Of a stretch of 64,000 nt of DNA, positions 32,722 through 42,508 are shown piece by piece. The stretch's first letter is position 1; each line of letters begins with the position of its first letter. Both the position numbers and the translations under genes were made by a program. The notes under the pieces are model-generated. The model saw only the letters and a program-made list of their open reading frames with translations, made no database searches and had not been told where the DNA came from. This stretch comes from Sugiyamaella lignohabitans (Eukaryota; Ascomycota; Dipodascomycetes; Dipodascales; Trichomonascaceae), in NCBI RefSeq assembly GCF_001640025.1, contig NC_031674.1:682001-746000 (forward strand). Direction: 5' to 3'.

Positions 32722-33580
32722 TGGAGTCAGTCGTTCTGTTAAATGGCTTCACGACTGTAGATTTAGTTGTACTTAATATGAAGCTATACCAGTTGACTAT
32801 GAGTATCAGTGATGGAGGTATGAGGTGCACTCCCAGAGTAATTATCTGGCGTGCCCTGAGCAGAGCTCTTTTATAACAGAACAGAGGACTGGAATCATTG
32901 GCTGAGTGGGTAGTATAAAAATAATTCATTACTAAAGAGAAATACAACAAGTGATACAAACAAAAGTAGGTCAGCTTTGGGCCTGTTCAAGGTTCCTCAG
33001 TCATTTCCAGAGTGGTGAGTCCGTTTCCCGTGGTTCCCAGTTCTCAAGTGTGGTTGGGGGTCAACGTTACCATTTCGTATCAAGTGTGCATGGCTCGGGG
33101 TGCCAATGTAGTGGTAAAGCTTCTGCTATAAGCTGGTTCCAGAGACCTTTCTGAATGAGACCTCAGCGAAGCAAGATCGCGAAGATATGTCTGTCAAAAA
33201 GAAATCTGAAACTAGCCGATAGTCGAAGAAGCTATTCCTATTGTGTGTCTGCCGAGGAGGTGCCAGCACAATAAGAATACCATAAAATCAAACGGTAAAG
33301 TCGAAGTGGAGGAATGGCAGCCTTCAAGCGCCTGGTCCAAGTGGTTTCGAGTAAGATGACCAACCATAATTGAGTAGAATGGGAGAACATAATTTGGAAT
33401 CCGGATAATCGATGATGTTGTGATGACATGAGGAACCCAGGAACAAAGTGTGATAGGAATGACCGTTGATTAAAGAAGAAATCGAAGTTCATCATTGTAG
33501 GTGTGGTATTGTCTTCTGGCGTTATTTCCAAGAGCTCTTCTTCTCTCTCTCTTTCTAGTTGGGGTAGGGTCGTATCTCAA

Positions 33581-33892
33581 TCAATCATAAACTTTGATAG
33601 TAAGTTTATCGTGATACAGGGCAGCTCCAATACGATATTTAACCGATTTGATTGCAAACAGAAACTTCAGATCTTCAGTGACTTGATGATAGAGTCGGTT
33701 TTCAAAGTCTTTGTCGTCAGTAGTGGGGAGATTGTCGCAAAGTTCGTTTCCAAGCTGGTTGAAGCCTTCTAGCCATCTGACCATGTTGTTGCCGATGTGA
33801 ACGTTACACTTGTACTCATGTTGAGTCTCATCCTTCTTGGTGTACTCCCACACTACTCTATTAGTGTCTAATATAATAATACTACATTTTTT
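33581..33892 (-). pseudogene. possible C-terminal exon or gene relic, unidentified
   Basis: About 104 codons are open, ending at a stop at 33581. The first ATG is only at about 33784 (NNMVRWLEGFNQLGNEL). The composition looks protein-like (EYKCNVHIGNN, ENRLYHQVTEDLKFLFAIK, ALYHDKLTIKVYD) and not like a repeat. An in-frame stop lies just upstream, so it would have to be a terminal exon or a decayed fragment. An ACTAATAG sequence at its 5' side is a weak acceptor candidate, but I found no matching upstream exon. Family unknown. Confidence 0.25.
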
Positions 33893-34143
33893 TTAATTCT
33901 TGGACTATGATAACATGGATGGTCAGTGTATAAATCATGACAGCTGGGGCAGTGACTACCCGAAGAGTTCAACAGAGTCGTTGAGTTACAAGAAATTTCG
34001 TGAGTTTCCCTCGCAGCATATACCCGAGTGAGAACTGTTAAAGTCATAGAAAAAGCCCTGATTGCATCGCAAATTCACGAGCCTGACAAAGACAGCCTAC
34101 AAACACTTGCTGGAAAGAGCCAAGGTGGACGATAGCTGGCAAT

Positions 34144-34199
34144 CTCCTGCGAAGCAGAAGTAACCAGGGCCTGGGGTGGAGCCCCAGGCACCGGAGGCA
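34144..34199 (-). repeat. GC element E19 (decayed B half)
   Basis: Recognisable but mutated in the hairpin (CTCCTGCGAAGCAGAAG), the first stem (GGGGTGGAGCCCC) and the terminal arm. Apparently an old copy. Confidence 0.85.
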
Positions 34200-34652
34200 G
34201 GACACCATCCACCAGCGACCACCCCACCAACAATACCCCTGGATTACCCCTGGATCCAGGGCCGGATCGGCGATGAGGGGCAGCAGACGCTAGTAACCAG
34301 CCGGGCTAGGGGTATGCGCCGAGACGACGGACAGGGGCAAGGAACACGCGAGCCAAAGTCTAAAAGTGCAGGACCAGGATATACGCAGCGCCGGATCGAG
34401 AGTTTTGCCTGAAACGGGAACAGTATGGAAAGACCGGCGAGTCGCGTGCCTGGCCGGGGCTAGCGGTTCTAGCGGGGCACATCAGCGGGGGGTTTAGCGG
34501 GGTTCAAGGAGATAATAAAACAGGAACCCTCTCAGAGGGGACAGGCCGTCAACCGGGCTATCGAATCTCTGAACCGGTAATTGCAAATGTGCCGCGGAGC
34601 AGAATGCATGTGACGAAATGGGCTGATGCCAGATCTCGCTGCTGGACCGGCA

Positions 34653-34824
34653 TGCCTCCGGCGGCTGGGGCTCCGCCCCAGACCCTGGTTGCTCCTGCTT
34701 CGCAGGAGAGTTGCTGGCTTGAGGGGGAGAGGGAGGAGTCGACTCGAGCGGAGCGGGAGGAGTCGACTCGAGCGGAGCGAGAGGAGCAGCGGGGTCTGGG
34801 GCAGAGCCCCAGCCGCCGGAGGCA
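34653..34824. repeat. GC element E20 (pair, B left, A right with internal duplication)
   Basis: The inner part of the right A half (GACTCGAGCGGAGCG plus GAGGAG) is present twice in tandem. Loops are TCC and TCT. Confidence 0.95.
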
Positions 34825-35028
34825 CGGTCTCCCCGGTGAGTGAGTGAATCTGTCGGGTTGGATCAGATCTGCCTGCCAGCCAGCAGCCAGCGGCCAACAG
34901 CCAGCCAAGGCGTATCGGAATATTATGTATGCAGGAAGCAAGAAAGAAGAAAGAAAGAACGAGAGAACGAAAGACGAAGAACAGAACTGACTGGAGGTCA
35001 GGCCGATATCGGAGTTACCCCCCCTGAA

Positions 35029-35089
35029 CGACTCGAGCGAAGCGAGAGGAGCAGCGGGGTCTGGGGTGGAGCCCCAGCCGCCGGAGGTT
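35029..35089 (-). repeat. GC element E21 (A half)
   Basis: Inverted 61-bp A half with a broken first stem (GGGGTGGAGCCCC) and terminal GGAGGTT in place of GGAGGCA. Confidence 0.93.
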
Positions 35090-35460
35090 GGCCCCACCTC
35101 CCCGCGACCCCTCCCCCTCGCCCGTTTGTTCGACCCTAGTCCCGACCGGCACAGATCACACGATGGGCCATTCGCAGCTCGCATCTCCAGGGTTAGGGTA
35201 GAGTGGCGGGCGGAGGAGGATGGCAGGGTATCCAGCCGGGCCTGGTGGAGAAGAGTGGGTAGTGGAGCGAGTTGGGAAGAAAAGCAGTGAAAAAATCAAT
35301 CGTCCATTACATTCCATTTACACTACGCAATACAACAGCATACTTTGACCATACGTTTCGGTTTTCACAGAGACGACCAAGTTTTTTCTTGATTCGACAG
35401 ACGAAAGAGGAAATTAGTGGCCGGCACTACGGACGACGAGAATCAGAGTGTATATTTTTC

Positions 35461-35810
35461 GTGAGTGAGTCTGGATTAAGTACCGCCCACGTATTATATA
35501 TACACAAAGACGACGACGGACGACGTTTGGACGCTGGTGACGAGGACGAGGACGAGGATCAATCAGGGTGAATCGGTAGTTTGAGTACAAAATCGTTCTC
35601 ATTCATAGCCATTCATTGATTCGAGACAGGAAAAAAATTCTTTGCTGGATTTTTATTGTTATTTCGGTATAGGCAGACGCAATTCATATTTGTGAACAAG
35701 ATCTGGTACGAGACATAAATCAAATTTTTTTGTTTTTGTTTCATACTTTTTTTTTTTTCACTAATTGTTTCTCTATATTATCTAACAAATCTAACAAAAG
35801 AATTTGCTAG
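35461..35810 (+). other. candidate 5'-leader intron of DEF1
   Basis: A GTGAGT donor (35461), a long T-rich tract (35735-35760), two CTAAC sequences and a CTAG acceptor (35810) precede the DEF1 ATG by about 170 nt. The last CTAAC-to-AG distance (15 nt) is slightly longer than in the coding introns. Confidence 0.35.
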
Positions 35811-35981
35811 CAAACTTTCTTTTGGACTTTTATTCGGATTTTGGTGTGATTGTTTTTCATTTGTTTGAGAGGTTCATCATTATCTACTAGTACAATTGAC
35901 TGGTTTCGATATCATCATTAAGATCTCGTTATATTTATTCACATAACACAACACACATAGTCACTACACAGGACATCAATA

Positions 35982-38456
35982 ATGTCGTCAAAGAAATACA
36001 CATCGGCGTTAACCACCTTAAGGGAGCTATTTCCTGATTGGAAGGACGATGATTTACTAGCAGTTCTCGAAGAAACTTCAGGAGACATTGAACAAAGTGT
36101 TAGTCTAATTGCAGAGGGTCATGTTTCACAATGGGGTCAAGTAAAGAAGAAGACCAGAGAGAGTACTAGAGGTAAATCAAAGGGTCCTGCTAATGCAGAC
36201 GGTAAAGAGTCCAATACCACCAGTGCACATCGTCATAATGGTTCTGCTGCCAGTCATGGTCATGGCAGCAGCACTCATGGTTCCAATAATACTGGTACTG
36301 GTGCTCCTAGAGGTCAAAGAAGTGAAAGAGGTCGTAGTAGAGCTCCAAAGAGAGTCAATGGAAGTACTCATACTCATACTAATGCCAATTCTACCACTTC
36401 TTCTGCCGCTGCTACTGCTAATAATAATAATACTTCAGATGCTACCAGTACTCCTGCTGCTTGGGAAACTGATGCTGCTGGCGTTCCTGCTGGTTCTGCC
36501 GTTGCTGCTGCCTCGATTGCTGCTAGTAATGCTTCATCCACTTCTACTACTGATTCTACTGCTGCTACCACAAATTCCAGCACCAGCGAGTCTGCTCCTA
36601 GCGCTCCTAAAACAAGATCATGGGCTGATGCTCTTTCTAAAAAATCCACTACTGCTCCTGTAGCAGCCAAGAGACAATCACAACCACAACAACATCAACA
36701 ACAAGAGCGGGCTGCTCAAAAGCCTCAGCCATCTGCATCGGCTGATATTGACAACACCACCACCACTACTACTACTACTTCTTCTTCTCTACCAGAATCT
36801 AATACTGCTGCTACTAGTACTCCTGCTGCTGCTGCCACTGCTGCCAGCACTGAAACTACTGCTCCTGTATCCAACTCAGCACCTACTGCTGTTCCTGCAT
36901 TACCAGTTGCCCCTCAAAAGCTTTCATGGGCTGCTATTGCCAAACCAAAAGAAGAAAAGAAGCCTGCTCCTGCTGCTCCTGTAGCCTCTACTGCTACTAC
37001 CAATGCTTCACCTGCCTCTGCTGCTGCCAGCGAAACTCCTGTTGCTGCTGCCACTTCCACTGAGACCACTACTCAACCAGAACAAACTGAAGCTTTCACT
37101 CAAGAGCCTGCTGCCGAGACTGTATCTGAGCCAATCCCAGTCTCCATTCCTCCAGGACTCGAGTCCAAGCCTGAACCTGCTGTTCCTGCTGCTACTTCTA
37201 ACACTGCTTCTACTGGAGCTGCTGCTGCCGCTGCTCCTAGAAGAGTCACTCAAGAAGTTCCAGTTATCCTTCCTGGTTCCGTCAGTAGAACTGTTGACCG
37301 TGTGGGTGTTCAATTTGGAAGTCTTGATTTGAACGAGCAAACCCCTGCTACTGAGTCTGCTTCTCAAACTGCTCAACCTGCTCAACAACAAGCTCAAGCT
37401 CAACAACAACAGCAACAACAGCAAATTGCTTCTGAGACCGCTAACTCGTCTGCTACTAGCACTGCTCCTGCTGGCATTCCTGAACAAGGTCAAACTGCCG
37501 GTGCCGCTGCTGCTGCCCAACCTGCATACTACGGATACGGACAAACTCAAGCTCAAACTGCTGGTTCAGTTCAACAAAAACCTTACGAAAACGCTTATTC
37601 GCAAAACCACTACGTTTATCCTGGTACCCACCCAGGCTCTCACCCTGGTTTTGCTACTGGCTACTCTGTCCCCACTGATTATCAATCTCCTTATGGAGCT
37701 GGTGTTAGTGACCAGAGAAACAGTTATAACAACTACTACTATCAGCAACAAGCGGCTGCTGCTGGTCAACAACAACCTGGTTTGACCGGTAACCAACAGC
37801 AAACTCAATCGCAACACAATGGATCTCTTGATTCGTCTCGTTACGGAACCAGTGCTGGAGCTACTGGTGCTGAGGCCGGTGCTAACTCTGCAGTTGCTGG
37901 AGGTGCTGGTGTTGCCCAATCGTCGAACGCTAACTCTCCAGCCTCTGTTGCCGCTGGTGTTTACCAACAACCTTCGATGAATCCATACTACATGTCGCCA
38001 GCTTACGCTGCTTACTATTACCAGACCTACGGATACAACCAACAGGCGGCTCTTGCTGCCCAATACGGCTCGCCCGCTGGTCCCCAAAAGGGATTCTTTA
38101 ACCAGCAACAGAGCTACTATGACTACCGTCAACCTGGTGTCGGCGGACAGGTGCAAGGACAACAAGGACAAAGCCAACAGCAAGCTCAAGGTCAACAGCA
38201 AGGTCAATCCCAGGGTCAACAACAGCAGCAATCCCAGGCCCAGGGTCAAACCAGCCAAGCCGGCGGTTTAACTGGAATCTCGGACTTCTTGCAAAGAGAG
38301 GACACATCCAAGCAGACCCCTGGCTCACCCCAGCAACACCAAGCCGGCCTGCCCCAACAACCCCAGTACCCTGTCCAACAGAACCTGTACAGCTACGCTG
38401 GATACGGCCAATACTCGGGCCAACAGGGCCAACGCCAGGGATGGGGCTACAACTAA
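35982..38456 (+). CDS. DEF1: Def1-like CUE-domain, glutamine-rich protein
   Basis: Homologue of RNA polymerase II degradation factor Def1, which recruits ubiquitin ligase to stalled polymerase and is proteolytically activated on stress. 824 aa. The N-terminal CUE domain (about residues 5-50) is diagnostic: LTTLRELFPDWKDDDLLAV, then ISQSV-like EQSVSLIAEG and QWGQVKKK. The rest is disordered: Ala/Ser/Thr-rich to about residue 420 with two SWA(D/A)A blocks (RSWADALSKK, LSWAAIAKP), then Gln/Tyr/Gly-rich repeats to a GQRQGWGYN end. The polyQ tail matches the family's activation domain. Triplet-rich DNA in the coding region (GCT, ACT, CAA) opens long frames on the other strand, which are not genes. 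Identity is good because the CUE start and Q-rich tail occur together. Confidence 0.87.
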   Translation: MSSKKYTSALTTLRELFPDWKDDDLLAVLEETSGDIEQSVSLIAEGHVSQWGQVKKKTRESTRGKSKGPANADGKESNTTSAHRHNGSAASHGHGSSTHGSNNTGTGAPRGQRSERGRSRAPKRVNGSTHTHTNANSTTSSAAATANNNNTSDATSTPAAWETDAAGVPAGSAVAAASIAASNASSTSTTDSTAATTNSSTSESAPSAPKTRSWADALSKKSTTAPVAAKRQSQPQQHQQQERAAQKPQPSASADIDNTTTTTTTTSSSLPESNTAATSTPAAAATAASTETTAPVSNSAPTAVPALPVAPQKLSWAAIAKPKEEKKPAPAAPVASTATTNASPASAAASETPVAAATSTETTTQPEQTEAFTQEPAAETVSEPIPVSIPPGLESKPEPAVPAATSNTASTGAAAAAAPRRVTQEVPVILPGSVSRTVDRVGVQFGSLDLNEQTPATESASQTAQPAQQQAQAQQQQQQQQIASETANSSATSTAPAGIPEQGQTAGAAAAAQPAYYGYGQTQAQTAGSVQQKPYENAYSQNHYVYPGTHPGSHPGFATGYSVPTDYQSPYGAGVSDQRNSYNNYYYQQQAAAAGQQQPGLTGNQQQTQSQHNGSLDSSRYGTSAGATGAEAGANSAVAGGAGVAQSSNANSPASVAAGVYQQPSMNPYYMSPAYAAYYYQTYGYNQQAALAAQYGSPAGPQKGFFNQQQSYYDYRQPGVGGQVQGQQGQSQQQAQGQQQGQSQGQQQQQSQAQGQTSQAGGLTGISDFLQREDTSKQTPGSPQQHQAGLPQQPQYPVQQNLYSYAGYGQYSGQQGQRQGWGYN

Positions 38457-38791
38457 GCGCTGACCTACTGCCGACAAGTGTTTGAGAGACGTTTTATTTT
38501 TTTCTCTCTCTCCCTCGTTTTCTCGTATATTGTATCAAGGGACCTCCTGTAGATATATCTACTTTGTATTATGAATATGAACTAACTCGATCCCCCTACT
38601 TTGACGGGGCCCTGTGCCTCCGGCGGCTGGGGCTCCGCCCCAGACCCTGGTTGCTCCTCTCGCTTCGCTCGAGTCGTTTCGTCGGCGGTCCAAGCAACTC
38701 CTGCGAAGCAGGAGCTACGGGGTCTGGGGCGGAGCCCCAGCTGCCGGAGGCATTGTGTCTTTCCAGGAGTTTATTATATATATCGTAGACA
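38457..38791. other. intergenic between convergent DEF1 and CPA1
   Basis: DEF1 3' flank followed by GC element E22, 40 bp from the CPA1 stop. Confidence 0.5.
38615..38752. repeat. GC element E22 (A-spacer-B pair)
   Basis: Near-consensus full-length element: A half, spacer TTTCGTCGGCGGTCC plus six bases, inverted B half, both loops TCC. One change in the right arm (CAGCTGCCGGAGGCA). Confidence 0.96.
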
Positions 38792-40135
38792 TTAAGCTTG
38801 GGGGTTGATCTCGACGCCGACACGCTCCTTGGGAAGGATGTCGACGAAGAGGGGAGAGGGCGCAGCGTTGACGAGTCCTTGGGCCGACTTCTTTTGCTTG
38901 AAGGCTTGGATGTCAGCGAGGTACTTGTCGAAGAGGAAGGCCGAGTCAAGAGGACCGCCCTTAGCCTCAGGGTGGAATTGGGTCGAGAAGATGGGACGTG
39001 ATTCGTGGATCATACCCTCGTTACTCTGATCATTCAAGTTGATGAAGTAAGGCTTGAATTCAGAGGGGAGAGTGGCGACATCGACAGCGTAACCGTGGTT
39101 TTGCGAGGTGATGTGACACTTGCCAGTCATCAGATCAAGGGCTGGAATGTTGTGGGCACGGTTACCGTACTTGAGTTTGATGGTCTTACCACCAGCAGCA
39201 AGTGCCAGCAATTGGTGACCCAAACAGATACCAAAGATAGGACCGTCGTAGGTCTCCATGGTCTTCTTCAGGTTGTAAACGGTCGAAGAACAGTGGGTTG
39301 GGTCTCCAGGACCGTTGGAAATGAAGATTCCGTCAAAGTGGTGCGAGATCTTGTGAATAGGATAGTCATAAGGGAACACAGTGATTGAGGCACCACGAGA
39401 AACGAGCGATCTCAAAATGTTCTCCTTGACACCACAGTCGATAACAGCAACGTGGATATTCTCTTGGCCAGGGATGGTGGCAGCAGGAACGTGGAATGGC
39501 TGTTTGGTAGAAACCTTGTGCACAAGGTTGATGGCACCAGGATCCATAAAAGCCTCGTCCTCATCAGCATCGTACTCCTCACCAACAGTGATTCTGGCCA
39601 AAGAGGAACCTTGTTCACGGAGATAGGTCACAATTGAACGAGTATCAACGCCAGTGATAGCAGCAACTCCTTCTCTCTTACACCAGTCACCAAGAGACTC
39701 GACAGCAGTCCAGTGACTGTATTGCATAGCAGCATCGGCAACAACAACACCGATACATTGACAGTGAGGAGACTCAAAGTACTTGAGAAGTCCAAACTCG
39801 TCTCTAGCAGTGGATGAAGGAACTCCGTAGTTACCAATCAAGGGCTGAGTGAAAACAAGAATCTGACCACGGTACGAAGGATCGGTCATGGACTCAGGAT
39901 ATCCAACCATACCAGTGGAGAAAACGGCCTCACCAGAAATATTGGTGTTGGCACCAAACGATTTGCCGTGGAAAACTGGTCCGTCACGGATAGTGAAAGT
40001 GGCTCTGTCGAGATCAGAACGAGAATTGAAAAGAGCTGTGTTGACTGTCGAGTATGACTTCGAGCTCAAACGGGCCAATGGCGAAGCATTGAGCTTCAAA
40101 CCGGCAGAGACAGATTTAGACAGGGTGCGAAGCAT
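38792..40135 (-). CDS. CPA1: arginine-specific carbamoyl-phosphate synthase small subunit, mitochondrial
   Basis: Glutamine amidotransferase subunit supplying ammonia to the CPA2 synthase in arginine biosynthesis. 447 aa. The first ~30 residues ([16 protein letters not shown]) are basic and Ser-rich with no acidic residue, a mitochondrial presequence as in Neurospora Arg-2 and unlike cytosolic S. cerevisiae Cpa1. The CPSase small-chain N-domain follows ([23 protein letters not shown]). The class-I GATase has its nucleophile Cys304 in GICLGHQLL and His388/Glu390 in [15 protein letters not shown] is present. The leader carries a spliced arginine attenuator uORF (40263-40798) ending 127 nt before this ATG, plus TGACTCA and TGAGTCA sites. 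No intron in the coding region itself. Converges on DEF1. Confidence 0.96.
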   Translation of the reverse strand: MLRTLSKSVSAGLKLNASPLARLSSKSYSTVNTALFNSRSDLDRATFTIRDGPVFHGKSFGANTNISGEAVFSTGMVGYPESMTDPSYRGQILVFTQPLIGNYGVPSSTARDEFGLLKYFESPHCQCIGVVVADAAMQYSHWTAVESLGDWCKREGVAAITGVDTRSIVTYLREQGSSLARITVGEEYDADEDEAFMDPGAINLVHKVSTKQPFHVPAATIPGQENIHVAVIDCGVKENILRSLVSRGASITVFPYDYPIHKISHHFDGIFISNGPGDPTHCSSTVYNLKKTMETYDGPIFGICLGHQLLALAAGGKTIKLKYGNRAHNIPALDLMTGKCHITSQNHGYAVDVATLPSEFKPYFINLNDQSNEGMIHESRPIFSTQFHPEAKGGPLDSAFLFDKYLADIQAFKQKKSAQGLVNAAPSPLFVDILPKERVGVEINPQA

Positions 40136-40199
40136 TGTGAATTAAATTGGTGCAAAATGTGAGTGAGAACGTGAAAAATAATAAAAAATAAAAATAAAA

Positions 40200-40206
40200 T
40201 GACTCA
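40200..40206 (+). promoter_or_regulatory. Gcn4-type site TGACTCA in the CPA1 leader
   Basis: Exact match to the Gcn4/AP-1 core, between the uORF stop and the CPA1 ATG. Its place inside the transcribed leader is unusual for an activator site, so function is uncertain. Confidence 0.4.
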
Positions 40207-40262
40207 AGTCAGTGAATGGTTAAAAATAAAGAGCAATTGACAATGAAGGTGCGCTGAAAGGC

Positions 40263-40798
40263 TCAATATTGGTTGGTCTTCCAGATGTGATCTGTTCTGT
40301 TAGTACTGATTCTAGAGTATGTTCCCGGCAATGAGCTGTGACATTAAAACGGGCATCGAATATCGTCAGGAGAACAATCCCATCAGATACTGATCAGAGT
40401 ATGATGAGCATACTGGATACTGTGTATCTCCTCGAATCCTTCTCCAAAATCTGAGTCTTGGACTGCTCACAAGACCAAATCCAGCGTCAGGCTCTCGTGG
40501 ACGTCGAAATGTGTGTGTGTGCTTACCAGATAGATAGTCCTGCCAATGTTAGTATCAATATCACCAGACACTTATGATCCAGAAGATAACAGAAATCGAT
40601 GGAAAAACCTATCGCAAATGAGATGCAGTCCGAACCTTCAAACCACACACCACAAAAATAAACCTCTGCCGACTATTACACGATTTCGTGATTCGTTAAG
40701 ATAGCGACATGGACAGATCAGTGAGTCACTGATAAGCCACTGGCCATTCAATCGGATCGGGAACTTACTTGACAGGTGAAGATCGAAACAACTTTCAT
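40263..40798 (-). CDS. arginine attenuator peptide uORF of CPA1, spliced from three exons
   Basis: Leader peptide that stalls ribosomes when arginine is high and so lowers CPA1 translation. Three exons are inferred: 40769-40798 (MKVVSIFTCQ), a 13-nt microexon 40527-40539 (DYLS plus one base) and 40263-40291 (completing D, then HIWKTNQY and stop). Total 23 aa. Donors are CAA|GTAAGT and CTG|GTAAGC. Acceptors are ACTAACATTGGCAG and ACTAACAGAACAG. The product aligns residue for residue with the fungal AAP core (FTCQDYLS-DHIWK; QDYISDHIWK in S. cerevisiae). The Asp whose change to Asn abolishes regulation in Neurospora and yeast is the first codon of the microexon. Introns are 229 and 235 nt. Stop-to-CPA1-ATG distance is 127 nt. 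Such an exact family match by chance splicing is very unlikely. Confidence 0.9.
40732..40738 (+). promoter_or_regulatory. Gcn4-type site TGAGTCA near the CPA1 attenuator
   Basis: Exact Gcn4/AP-1 core, inside the first leader intron as I place it, 59 nt downstream (in gene direction) of the uORF ATG. Confidence 0.4.
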
Positions 40799-41029
40799 CC
40801 GAAGATTCGAAAAACGAAAATCTCAAATTAATATACGCAGTCGGCAACCTGTGTATACGAAAGCTTTGTAGCAAGGGAAGAGGAAAAGATAAGAAAAAAT
40901 CTGTGACCCAAAAAATGCGTCAACACACCTGCATCCTACCCTTGCCGCTGAAAAATTATTGGCGATAACGCCGCGCTGATACCCTCACGATCCGCCAGCC
41001 ACCGGTACCGGACATTGTGGACGGGGGTC

Positions 41030-41091
41030 TGCCTCCGGCGGCTGGGGCTCCGCCCCAGACCCTGGTTGCTCCTCTCGCTTCGCTCGAGTCG
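41030..41091 (+). repeat. GC element E23 (A half) upstream of CPA1
   Basis: A half with loop TCC and one extra base before the second hairpin, about 230 bp upstream of the attenuator ATG. Confidence 0.95.
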
Positions 41092-42508
41092 TTAGCGGGG
41101 GTGTTTGAGCGGTAGGGACTAGTATAAAAAGTCACTTGAGTGGCTGTCAGAGGGCTACCAGAGGATGAAAAGTCCTTCTATGTTGATCTATTGTTGCATA
41201 TAAAAACATTGATTATTAAAGAGAAATTACTTAGTTATAAATAAATTAGCTAATGGAATGGGGTATAAAGAAGATATAAATCTACAAACCGATTTGGTCA
41301 ATGGGTAATGCCAGATGTGCCATAATCGAATGACCTTACAGGTGGGTAACAGAAACACATCCAAACTTACAGGCGGGCATGACAGCACATGCTAAATATC
41401 TACAAATGTTAGTACATGGTCCCAGAGTATGCTGGGTACAAAGCAACAAACAGATCAAAAAAAGAGTCAGTGTAACTATGACATAAAATGTTCATTACGA
41501 AAAACGAGCCCCGAAATCCCCAAGACGGAGAAACTAGGACTCAAAGCCTCTCTTGGAGGTCGTTCGGTAAACTAAAAATTTATCCTCATTCTCAAGAAGT
41601 CTCACATTTGTTGCTTTGTACTTGTAGTGTACTGGAACAACTTACATATCGACTGGTATTTGAACACAAGATACCGACGAAGTGAAAAAGATGTGATCTA
41701 CTGTGGAAGAAATTTATGTGCTTTTATACTCATCTGCAGCCTGGTAGGTGACCACGCAAAATCTACCATTTATACGCTCCGACCTACTGTTTGTCGATAT
41801 ATTCTACGCCTGAGATAGTTTTCGAATTATGATTAAGAAAGAGCACACTTTCAAGTTGGAAGACCATTCAATCTAGGTGGGAAGTATGTAATATATCAAG
41901 GATCATTCTAACGTTAGTAGTGTGTATCTACTAGTTTCGTATGCCGAGTCGGCTATAGAAAAGTAACCTGATCAAGACTTAGGTCGCCAGTGAATACCCG
42001 AACAATCGACATTTATTTCAAGCTCAACGACACTCAGTATCTGTACTTAATTGGTCTTTGAGTTGGGAATTGGCCTTCTTTCCGTCTTGATATGAGCACT
42101 CGCAAGTCTAAACCCCTCTCGTTTGAATGCTGAGGATCCCTACATTCCAAGATAGAATCTAATTAGTAATATTATACAGAATTGCCTATTATTTGTGGGC
42201 ATATGCCATGATTATGTAAAATAAATAAAGAAGCCACGAGCCAAATTGCCATGGACTTAATAGCGGATGTGCATCACACATCCTAGCCTGAAGCGGTGAA
42301 GTCAGGGGAACGTGCATGAACCCCACATGAGATCCTGGGGAGGAATCTTCTGAGACCCGACCATGGAATCTGGCCTCAGATGAAACAAAAAACACATCCG
42401 CGAAGCTGTCTGATTCCCTCCTAAAAACGACTCGAGCGAAGCGAGAGGAGCAGTGGGGTCTGGGGCGCAGCCCCAGCCGCCGGAGGCAGAGCCGCCCCGT
42501 ACAGCAAC
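41092..42508. other. intergenic between CPA1 upstream and DUS4 3' end
   Basis: Frames are at most 68 codons and not protein-like. A GC-richer segment (42255-42385) contains a perfect 7-bp hairpin GGATGTG-CATCA-CACATCC and further pairings; see the findings. GC element E24 lies at the DUS4 end. Confidence 0.5.
42428..42488 (-). repeat. GC element E24 (A half) at the DUS4 3' end
   Basis: 61-bp inverted A half, loop TGC, only 20 bp beyond the DUS4 stop codon, so probably within its 3' UTR. Confidence 0.95.

Larger units (their letters stand above)
32477..35981. other. mostly gene-free 3.5-kb region
   Basis: Holds GC elements E18-E21, a possible gene relic (33581-33892) and the long DEF1 promoter and leader. 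A 38-codon plus-strand frame near 33915-34031 (MDGQCINHDSWGSDYPK) contains a GTGAGT donor-like site but has no partner exon I can identify. The stretch 34200-34560 is GC-rich without a motif. Confidence 0.5.

Noticed and set aside
34558..35290. Minus-strand 208-codon frame and overlapping plus frames
   Set aside because: Composed of elements E20 and E21. Peptides such as LLSLRSSR repeat wherever the element occurs.
36177..38328. Leu-, Val- and Ser-rich frames opposite and within DEF1
   Set aside because: Shadows of the triplet-rich DEF1 coding sequence. DEF1 has the recognisable CUE domain and full length.
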